Source: Phoronis australis (Eukaryota; Phoronida; Phoronidae). Taken from it: a stretch of 64,000 bases of DNA. Both the position numbers and the translations under genes were made by a program. Under the pieces are notes generated by a model. That model did no database searches, had not been told where the DNA came from, and saw only the letters and a list, made by a program, of their open reading frames with translations. The stretch's first letter is position 1. The number at the start of each line of letters is the position of its first letter. The stretch lies in NCBI GenBank assembly GCA_002633005.1, contig NMRA01000245.1, positions 367,773 to 431,772 of the forward strand. The letters are read 5' to 3'. Of this stretch, positions 56,101-64,000 are shown in pieces.

Positions 56101-59024
56101 TTTATCCAATGAGAATCCAGCATTTACTCATGGCACGTGTTCGTGCTTGTCACTCAAATTCCTATTCTCTGCCAGCTGCTGTATCAACGATAAAAGGAGG
56201 TCAGTTCGCTAAAAAACTTGGAATGNGACTCGTAATAGTCTGAAGGCTAGTGAATATGATAATTTGTCTATTACTGCACCAAAACATGTTTTTGCCTTCA
56301 CAAGTTGGCTCTAGACATCTATGCCCGGTTGCATGAAACAGCCCCAAACAGGGACTCAGTTAAGTTCCCTAGTTCTTTTTGCGTATTTGTTTCGTTCTTT
56401 ACTCAGTGATGTAGAATTTATTTTCCTGTATTTTATCTTTATTGTGAGCTCTTCTTTGAGTATTCCTTATATTTGGGGGTTGCATGAAAAGATCCCTACG
56501 TATTTTCAGCAATATTAAGAATTCAATGTAGACTTCACTCTCGGTTAGTGTCAAAGTCAAAAATTGACTTAGTAAATGAGACTCCAACAGCAAAAGAAAG
56601 GGCAATCGGTATCTTCACAAACTCACACATACGCAGTAGATTAAGGGAACTTAGTCAAGTCCATTTGCGTTACCTTGTTTCATGCAACCAGTCACATGGA
56701 GGAAATACAAAGACATGCGTGTCCACCAACATCTAGTTCACAATAATTACATACTGGGCTTGAAAGGTGAAGTACCGAAGAAAGCAGCTGTAGTCGATGT
56801 CTCATTCACTACATTCCTTTATTGATTGACAGGTGAATGTTGAGGTGATAACGAGCAGTGACCCCCAGGAGAGCCTTGTTGATGGTATGGTGTGGCCAGT
56901 GAGTGTTCCCCTGGAAGCTACCCCGCAAACAGAGACGGTGACTGTTACACTGACACAGAACCCTGGCGAAGGTAACAGGAGTGGGTCATTTGGTCTGGCA
57001 TTCGTGCAGGCGTTCAAAGCTTTTTGACAAAATATTAGGACTTCAAATAAAACATGGAGGCCACTTTTAGAAAATCAAGAGGCATTTTACAAACTGTTGC
57101 CTTTTGTTCTGCTAGGTATTGGGTTCTCAAGTCTTAGCAATTTTTTCATGAAACATATGCAGCACAAAATTAAATGATATTCCTCCTTCAAATTCTGCTC
57201 CACAAAAAAGCGTGCATTCACCACATAGTTAGAAGCCCTTGAAAAAAGTGAAAATAGGACGTTTTTTTCTATTGTTTTTTGTTCGAAATTGGTGAGATTA
57301 ATGGTATGCTATAAGTCAATGTGCTATGAAAACCAATCTTTGTACTCGAACTCCAAATCATTTCTTCACGTTTTCTGTTTTACTCTTGTGCAAACCTGTG
57401 ATAAATGTGTATTAATCTGTGCCAAAGTACGTTATGGTTTATGCAGATGAGTTTCGTGTTCTAGTTTGTATGATTTGGTAACACATAGATTCGAGCTGCA
57501 AACTCGAGTAAGATTTCAAGTAAAAATGAGAGATGTTGGGTTTAGACTGTAATGGTGGGGTCATCAAGTACTAGGATTAGTCATCCATGTAAGCCATTAA
57601 TAATATGTTGATTACTGTATGAACTGACAGAAGGCTAACATGATATATCCAAGGTGGAAACTTATCTCAATGATTGTTTCTGGCAAGTGAGTCGCACCAT
57701 GTGACCAGACATGTCTAAGCTCCGCCCTCACATGATAATTACTGTTTTTATTGACAGATGGCCAACATGTTATATCCAAGGTGGAAACTCATCGCAGTGA
57801 TGGCTCCAGTCAAGTGAGTCACATCGTGTGACCATACATGTCTAAGCTCCGCCTTCACATGATAATTACTGTTTTTATTGACAGATGGCCAACATGTGAT
57901 ATCCAAGGTGGAAACTCATCTCAGTGACGGCTCCAGTCAAGTGAGTCACACCATATCTCCAGAGACTGCCCAGTTATTGTCCAAACTCCACCCTCACATG
58001 TTTCCAGCAGGATCCCTGATCAAGGTGAGGTCACATTCCTCAACTGCTGCTGCTGAATGTTGGTTGTAGATAGTTGTCTTGGGTTAAAAATGTGCATAAA
58101 TTCTTCTTGGCTAGGATGCGCTCACTGTGGTCACCAAGTTTTTCTATTTGAAACTGCTTTGATTTGTTAATACATGCGAAGTGTCCACAAAAGTGTTCTT
58201 TTTGTATAATATGCAGTTGTCTATAAATTAATTCCCAAAGTTACTATTTGTAATGTTGTGTTTTGAACGCAACGTGCAAATTAATGTTTTCTTTTATAGC
58301 ATTTTGATTGCAAGAATAGTAATTCTTGATATATTTTACTCAAAAATAATCAGCAAAATTTACAGTTTTCTGAAGCTGCATTTCCACACCTGTTCAAGAT
58401 TTACATGTTGTATTTGTCTTGCAATTAATGACAAACTTTGTGAACAATTCGTTTGGCCAGCCTGGAGCCAACAACATTTAAATCCTCCTCTACGGTAATT
58501 CTCATTGAATGGCATTTCAGGTACAGCAGCCACCCACTAGTCTTCCCAGCATCCAATTCTCCGTTGACGACACAGCTGATTCGTCATTTCAAATTGTTCC
58601 TGTTGGAAGTCACTTGGTAAACGAAGATACCAGCACCATCAGTGTTACTGAGATTCAAGGTGACTCACAGTGGTTTACTTCTTCCGTGAAAGTGTCACAA
58701 CATCTTCTCTCTCTCTTCAATTTGATAGTATTTCATCATTTCCTTGGTTTCTTAGACAAATGTCCCACAAGTCTTACAGTGGTCTCATCCTGAATATAAT
58801 TTGGCTGGTCACATGTGTGATCATGCTCAGGTGGTTGCGCTCATTCATGGAACGTGGGATTCATTGCTTCCATGAGGTGTTAACCATCGATTGTTCTGGG
58901 ATAGTCTGTCATTTTTCACCTTGGTATTAGACTTGGCTCTCTTATTTTCATCCTAGGCTCTGAGCCGGCCCATCAACCTACGCTGGACGCTCATGATGAT
59001 GATGATGATGACGGTCTTCAATGA
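44174..59024 (+). CDS. CARF: Calcium-responsive transcription factor (CARF/ALS2CR8 family)
   Basis: Twelve exons: 44174-44345, 46651-46794, 47213-47442, 50534-50723, 51600-51711, 52237-52374, 54774-54971, 55496-55649, 56833-56971, 57885-58024, 58521-58659 and 58957-59024. All phases match, giving 607 residues. Vertebrate CARF is a neuronal activator that binds a calcium-response element of the BDNF promoter. The conserved core (about 183-446) has [20 protein letters not shown], then WGTRQSP...[12 protein letters not shown], then [45 protein letters not shown] and [21 protein letters not shown]. Flanking parts are Gln/Ser/Thr-rich, as expected of activation regions, and the tail ends in six aspartates. 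Exons 2 and 3 appear twice in the assembly (see 46117-49079). Introns hold a LINE remnant, a Harbinger-like element and a 37 bp satellite. Confidence 0.92.
44650..45015 (+). repeat. AT-rich dispersed repeat, copy 3, with 21 bp tandem expansion
   Basis: It shares CTGCAGAATTTGGTTTTTGGC, TTTTTGATAGTC and AACATTTAAAAACAATGTC blocks with the copies at 25790 and 41240. Bases 44670-44774 are five tandem copies of a 21-mer (GTTGTTGGCTTTATCATTATG with small changes). The repeat is in CARF intron 1. Confidence 0.6.
45320..45790 (+). mobile_element. LINE RT C-terminal remnant
   Basis: One frame from about 45460 reads [27 protein letters not shown], then the usual block ending VAP, followed in shifted frames by [10 protein letters not shown]. 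This is the region after the reverse-transcriptase catalytic core in many LINEs. Stops and frameshifts make it inactive. It lies in CARF intron 1. Confidence 0.6.
46117..49079 (+). repeat. Duplicated block carrying CARF exons 2-3, joined at N 47578
   Basis: Bases 46117-47577 and 47579-49079 are nearly identical, the second having a roughly 39 bp insertion near 47710. Both contain complete copies of CARF exons 2 and 3. Exon 3 ends in phase 0 while exon 2 needs phase 1, so splicing the two pairs in series would break the frame. With the single N at the junction, this points to unmerged alleles. Confidence 0.85.
48149..48944 (+). pseudogene. CARF: Second assembly copy of CARF exons 2 and 3
   Basis: Exon 2 copy at 48149-48292 and exon 3 copy at 48715-48944, with intact splice sites and silent or near-silent changes (CCA/CCG in the first codons of exon 2). 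It is not a decayed gene. It is most likely the other allele placed in tandem, so only one pair should be used in the gene model. Confidence 0.7.
52658..53493. mobile_element. Harbinger-like non-autonomous DNA transposon
   Basis: Terminal inverted repeats of about 34 bp begin GGGCTGTTCCAGTAAAATCC (52661) and end at 53490 with the near-complement, and the element is flanked by TTA on both sides (52658-52660 and 53491-53493). A 3 bp TTA duplication is typical of PIF/Harbinger. The 830 bp body has no recognisable transposase. It lies in CARF intron 6. Confidence 0.6.
53626..54290 (+). repeat. 37 bp minisatellite, 18 units, with 74 bp higher-order pattern
   Basis: The unit ATGTGGGACTGTTAGCTC(A) + (G/A)GAACATCACAT + CCTGTC or GCTTTC repeats 18 times in CARF intron 6. 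Units 2-10 alternate strictly between an AGGAACATCACATGCTTTC form and an AAGAACATCACATCCTGTC form, so the array has grown by 74 bp dimers. Units 13-17 show a second dimer (ATGTGGCGCTG/ATGTGTGATTG). Confidence 0.9.
55578..55768 (+). repeat. Tandem duplication of the 3' part of CARF exon 8 and its donor region
   Basis: The end of exon 8 and the first intron bases (55578-55671) are copied at 55672-55768. The second copy has ACATTGAATCTGGCATTCTG like the exon but has lost the donor (CGGTGAGTAG became TCAATGAGTAG) and carries no acceptor, so it is intronic. A weaker third copy may follow at 55785-55828. Confidence 0.75.
55829..56225. mobile_element. Haplotype-specific insertion truncated at N 56226
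   Basis: Bases 55770-55828 are repeated exactly at 56227-56285, after the N. The intervening 397 bp starts CAGAGCTGCCAACCGTTCCG, an end sequence resembling hAT-type elements, and contains repeated CCGTATTT blocks. The likeliest reading is a transposon present in one haplotype only, with the contig ending inside it. Confidence 0.55.
57631..57884 (+). repeat. Two decayed tandem copies upstream of CARF exon 10
   Basis: Two 127 bp units (57631-57757 and 57758-57884) repeat the first half of exon 10 together with its preceding intron and acceptor (TTTTTATTGACAG). The body of each has an in-frame TGA where exon 10 continues, and a GTGAGT follows the CAA codon. Including a copy in series would shift the frame. 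Confidence 0.8.
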
Positions 59025-61300
59025 ATCTCCTCGGTGCTCAGCTGAATCTAAACAGATTGTTATGTGGCTGTCCAATTGACAAAGTGACAAGCATCAGTTT
59101 TGATTGACAAGCTGTCAAGCATCAGTTTGATTGACAAAGTGACAAGCATCTGTAAGGAATAACACGTTATCTCTTCACTTTAGTGCTTTGGGCCACTCAT
59201 GTATCATCGCAGCCGTCCGAAACAGAAACTTCAGGCTGACAATATCACCGAAGCCGTGAAAATTTAACTGAAGCCATTGTTTCCAAAATTACTAACATTG
59301 TACCTGGTTCTTGGTCTAAAAGAAGGGCCTTTAAAGATAGTGACCCTATATGGAAAATGTGCACCGATTGTTTGAACGACCATGTCTGCAGATTCCTATT
59401 ACCAGTGGAAATTGGTCTTTTCACTGAACGCTAAATCTAACCTTGATTACATGTGGTTGGAGTCACATGACTTACGTAGAAAAAATGTCGGCTGACTCAA
59501 ATTCTGGAGATTCTGAAAGTTGAAGTGTTCGAGGTTATGCCTGATTTCCCTGTTAAATTAACAATTTTTAACTTTTGAACTTGACAAAGTTTAGCCCAAT
59601 ATCGGTCAATCAGCTGAAAAATAAGATTGTTTTACTTCAAAATTTCCCCTTTGTTTCCTTGAGTTAGTGTATGAATTGCACCAACATAGCTGAAAAAAAC
59701 TAACAACTTTTTTACTTTCTAGCAAGCTGTTTGGTATCATTTGTCAAAGTAAGGGCGCTATTTCTCTCCCCTGCCAAAATTTGACAATCAAATAATTTCA
59801 ACAGGAAGGTTGCAGCATATCTGCATGGAAGCCAGTTGGCAAGGTCAGCCAAGTTCGATATCAGTTTGAATTCTATTAACCAGCACAACCAGTTTGAAAT
59901 TACAAAATCCAGGTCAAAACTCTTGACCCAGCAGTTGCTACGTCAAACACTGGGCAGAGAAAAGTACTGTGTCGGGTATTGATAAATTGGTATTATTTAT
60001 TTTCATCAAAGAGAAAAAAATGATACAAGCTTGGTGTATGTTGCAAATAAAAAACCTGATAGTCTTAAAACTTAACTTCAATGGAATTTTGTTATTTTAT
60101 ATGTGTTGGGGTAACCAGGTAGTCCTAGCAAAGCTTTAGCAAAATAAAACGCTAATTTAATCGCGCAAATGTAGGCCTGTCAAATGATGGGGGAAGCTGC
60201 CTTTTTGTGCCATATTGTGTCACTGCGAGATCCCAGCTCAAACAACAAAAGGCCGATAACAGTTTTATTGAATAGAGGTCTGAGAAGAAAACCATTGCAG
60301 CTGTTTGAATTAAAAAGTGATTCTTGCTGTAACGTAGACAAAAGCAAGCTAATACACCTAACTGTTCGTTACATTTGACAATTCATGGCACTATTGGGCT
60401 CAGACCGATGCATTTAAATACTGTAGGAACCAATTTTACAGGTTTTACAGTTAAAGATTGCCTTTAAGATTTATGCTTGCAAAGTTGTCTAAGGGCTTCT
60501 AATGTACACGACAATCGTTTCCTTGACACATCCATTTTTATTGTTATTTGTATACATCATGAAACTGATAAATAACTACGACAAAAGTAAATGTAAGTGG
60601 TCAATAATTCATATGCTTTAAAGTTGCACTTCCTTTCTACTTACTGAAAAATGCGCTAAGCTCATTAAACTCGACTTAAAATATTTCCTTGCTATGACAC
60701 GATAGGTATTTCACTGTTCAATTGAAAACTAGAGATAAACTACCTATAACTAAAATTGATCAAGGTGACTTGGTCAGCTTTAGAATAGTTTTGTGTACTT
60801 GTAAATGCTCTGTGTGCTCTTCGAGACAACAGAACTAGATTACCATCATGGTAAGGGAAATTTTGAGACTGATCTTGTAGGAGTAGGTGGCGTAGTTTGG
60901 ATTTTACAGATGGCTGAATAGATCAAGGACATACTGTTTTGATGACAGTGTCACGCTTGACATGATGCAAGATTTTCTCTGTTGGCTTCTCGTTTAATCC
61001 TGTGATCAGTATCGTATTAAAGTAATATTCTAACAATGCAAGCTATTGGTTTATCTGTCCTATCTGTAAAAAGTGCATGAACTCTGTTAATGTCTGTTTC
61101 ATTCCCGTATTGGTGTCTAAACTGTCATTTTGTGAAACATTGTTTTGTTTAGCAACTGCGTACCGTGTACAGAGCAATTCCGTCATACCCGGAATTTGAT
61201 TTGTTCCGGGCTCTCATGTCAAATATCTGAAGCAGCTGTCACAAAAAGCAGCTTTTGATTTGGACCACATACCATTGTGACCTCAACTTGTTCCTTAGTT
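59025..61300 (+). other. CARF 3' flanking region
   Basis: No coding exon was recognised after the CARF stop. AATAAA occurs near 60047 and again near 60143, and either could end the transcript. Bases 60590-60720 resemble the dispersed repeat at 16225. Confidence 0.4.
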
Positions 61301-61313
61301 GTGATTTCTGTGC

Positions 61314-61398
61314 TTGCTATTGCTCAAGAGCAGTCTATGCAGGCTGGCTTGTCATGGCGCATCATTTTGTTCGTGCAGCGTGATCTTGAGCAATAGCA
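61314..61398. repeat. Perfect 16 bp inverted repeat
   Basis: TTGCTATTGCTCAAGA (61314-61329) and its exact reverse complement (61383-61398) enclose a 53 base loop. Confidence 0.7.
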
Positions 61399-61620
61399 AA
61401 CTGTCAATTATTTGAAAAACCAAATATGTCTTCTGGTCCAAGTAAGACACAAGTTACGACCAATTTTAGAGCAGTAAGTGACATTCTAAATCAAAATTCA
61501 GTTGCCGGAATAGTTTATAGTCACTTAAAGGCATATTTTGTAAGTTATTGAATGTGTTATTGTTTGTATTATGGTGATGTTTGTGCAAGGCTAATCACTA
61601 GCACTTGTTTGGTAATAGTC

Positions 61621-61709
61621 TGATATAATGAGCTCGCATTTTGAGAACCAGCTTTCTCCACTGAATATTGGGCATCAACTGGTTCTCAAAATGATGGCAC
61701 ATTATATCA
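61621..61709. repeat. Long imperfect hairpin
   Basis: Two 31-base arms (61621-61651 and 61679-61709) pair over 10 bases (TGATATAATG), then an unpaired patch, then 15 bases (CATTTTGAGAACCAG), around a 27-base loop. Weaker pairing continues outward for about 10 bases. The size resembles a microRNA precursor or a tiny MITE. Nothing in the sequence decides between them. Confidence 0.55.
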
Positions 61710-64000
61710 AATTATTGCCCATGTATGTATCACATGTTGTCATGTATTAATAGTATTCAACTTTATTGTCAACAAATGTGTTGACTCTGTGTTGGCCTCC
61801 CCGAAGAACCCATCGTTCTTTGGAAATGAATAAATTTTATTATGAAACAAAAACTGTTTTATATATACACAGCCTGTTTATTATTATGTGATACTGTACA
61901 CAACTTATTGGGTAGTTGTTGACCTTGATGTATTATTTTTTGATGTAGTATTTGTACATTACATAAGGTCGTATCTTTAATTTGCGTCGCTAACCAGCTT
62001 AATTATTTGTGCTAAACATGGGAGGTTTTAGGACGACTTTTGAGAAATCTCATCTGTGCATCCTGAGTGTTCCTCACTAATGGGTAATGGTAATATGAAT
62101 GAGACTTGTGCATGTTTTAATTATAAAATTTCTTACATTTTCCATGTTTCTCAGCAACTCTTCGCTATAACCTTTGAAACTCATAGGTCGTATTTGCCAG
62201 AATTGTGGATGGCAAGCAGTTTGTAATTGATACCTGGAAACTAAGAATATGCATTCTAGTCAGTATGGGTGATGGCAAGTGGGTGAGAACTTATGTCCTT
62301 GATATTGTTTCTAATGAAGTCACAGAATGTGTGTAATATGGTAAGTGATGAAACTGTTGACAATTCGTGCGTGCACCCAGCCTAAAATATGTGGGGGCTC
62401 GAATTTTTCCTTATGCGGACCTTTTACTGAAAAAATCAACGAGGACAAAAATACAAAAAAAATGGGCCACTAGATTCAGGCCTACAAGTTGTGTGTCCGC
62501 GCCGACTTCCTGTGGACGTTGTGGACTTTTGTCTCGTTTAACTTTTTGCCCAATTCGCCTGGGTGTGCCCATGCAACTACTGAGCATGCCCAGTGATGTT
62601 TAGATCATGACTAAATCTTAAAAGCAAATTTTTCATGGAGTTAACTGACTTCCCATAGTGGCATACAATTATGAGGTGGTTTGTGACATCAGGACGGTTC
62701 TAGGCACAAAAATTGAATGATAAGCTACGAATCGACCTATTGCGAGTTTCCAAACTTAGCAGAAAGGAAGCGCAGGCATACCATCTTGTTTCATAAGGTT
62801 TCCGTAGCCCTACACATGGAAAACCAGCAGGAGGTCTTGCCAACCTCGGGGGAATTATGGTTGCGCAATAACAGGTTAGCACCACGACGCCATCTGAAGT
62901 GAGACAAAAATGTAATTTGCTTGTTATATCGCAGAAGGTATTTCATAACTGATCAAACACAATTGCCATTCGGCGGATTCGGTTAAGTACATTAACTACA
63001 CGTGTATGATAGTGACTTAGTTTATTACATTCAGCTCTTGATCAGTGGAATAACATTGGCATCACATTTATAATTTTGGCAATTTCATTTAAATACCGCG
63101 ATACAGCTACTGACATAAAGCTATTACCAAAATCTCAATAAAATCCTGCTATCTGTTTCCGTTCTGTAATTTTTCTATAACAATCATTGTCAGACAAAAA
63201 AGCAACATAACATGAATTGGTTCTAAATTAAAAGCTTTTTTTACATTCCACGGAAATGCTGGATGTATAGAACAAGTTAAAAAGGATGGCAAAAGGACCA
63301 ACTATGATAACTAAAACATAAAACAGTAAAATTGAAAACGGGGTTTAATGATGAACAGCAATGGCATATCGTAAAACCCTGTCATTTGAAGACGAAGTAC
63401 AAATTAAAGCACAAGTGGTTTACATATCAAAATCTTGATTATACATAGCTGTGTTGAGATTTTTCAAAACTCCTTTCTCTCAGCAAACTGATTTGCAATA
63501 AATTGCGTGAACCTCTATTGTGCTTTGATGAGTTCAAAGTAACCCAACTATTGACCAATCCAGACTTGCATCCGAATCAAATTTTTACTAAATGGAGGAG
63601 CTAAAACCTTGAGCAACAGTATTTCTGTAGATTTTCAGTCTTGTGAACGGAAAGAAAACAAAGGACGGAGAAATAATTCATGGCCAGACTCATAATTACA
63701 TTCTCTAAATCCAATGGGAATGGGATTGTAGACATTAAAATCCAATAGCTCAACCATTTGCCAAGTGCTGAAACGTGACAATAGCACAAATATGGAAGAT
63801 TATGCATACAATGTGCTTTATGCCTGAGCAAAGTAACTTACATTTCATGGATACTGCAGAAAGACAATTCCGGTCTGGGCTATTCAAAACCCATAAGGGG
63901 TTATAAAACAAATATCTTCTCATCCAGGACCATACACCCCTTGTTAAGCTATGTTTACATACAAATGCCACCTAGGACTAACAGCAGGGTTCACAAAGAA
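61710..64000. other. Right-hand end, no recognised gene
   Basis: AT-rich sequence with short frames on both strands (for example 62367-62603 plus and 63601-63971 minus) and no recognisable domain, splice pattern or RNA gene. Confidence 0.45.

Noticed and set aside
57758-57813. Extra CARF exon between exons 9 and 10
   Set aside because: It has an acceptor and a donor-like GTGAGT, but it ends in phase 0 while exon 10 requires phase 1, so inclusion breaks the frame.

Overview
This is a eukaryotic, intron-rich, AT-leaning window that looks like the nuclear genome of a marine invertebrate animal. The gene content (an SLC46 transporter, SAMTOR/BMT2, TMEM168, a COX8-like subunit and CARF), introns of a few hundred to a few thousand bases, many dispersed transposons and strong heterozygosity fit an invertebrate deuterostome such as a cephalochordate or ambulacrarian. 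The sequence alone does not settle the species. No rRNA, tRNA or CRISPR array was recognised.

Layout. Bases 1-14356 are mostly repeats: small inverted-repeat elements, a decayed LINE on the plus strand (about 1330-2700), and a minus-strand LINE (about 9000-13046) split by a 1.6 kb THAP-containing DNA transposon with TTAA ends. From 14360 to 21828 (+) lies a complete five-exon SLC46-family transporter. It converges on SAMTOR (24470-32566, -), a five-exon S-adenosylmethionine sensor with an unusually long acidic linker. Between SAMTOR and the divergent TMEM168 (36882-39599, +, two coding exons) sits a 900 bp Mutator-like element with 265 bp inverted repeats. A small two-exon minus-strand gene (42445-43121), probably cytochrome c oxidase subunit 8, is head to head with CARF (44174-59024, +, 12 coding exons). 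The last 5 kb hold the CARF 3' region and no recognised gene.

Exon structures were built by hand from splice sites, reading phase and family similarity. All five genes give uninterrupted reading frames of plausible family length: 461, 546, 677, 68 and 607 residues.

The window has four single-N positions (13748, 19085, 47578, 56226). Each sits at the junction of a local direct duplication, which is what unmerged haplotypes would produce. The apparent doubling of CARF exons 2-3 and of the start of SLC46 exon 1 is therefore probably an assembly artefact.

The genes do not form one pathway. SAMTOR (SAM sensing for mTORC1) and TMEM168 are also neighbours in vertebrates, so their adjacency looks like retained microsynteny. 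The most interesting protein-level observation is that the C-terminal domain of TMEM168 resembles a catalytically degenerate caspase-like fold.
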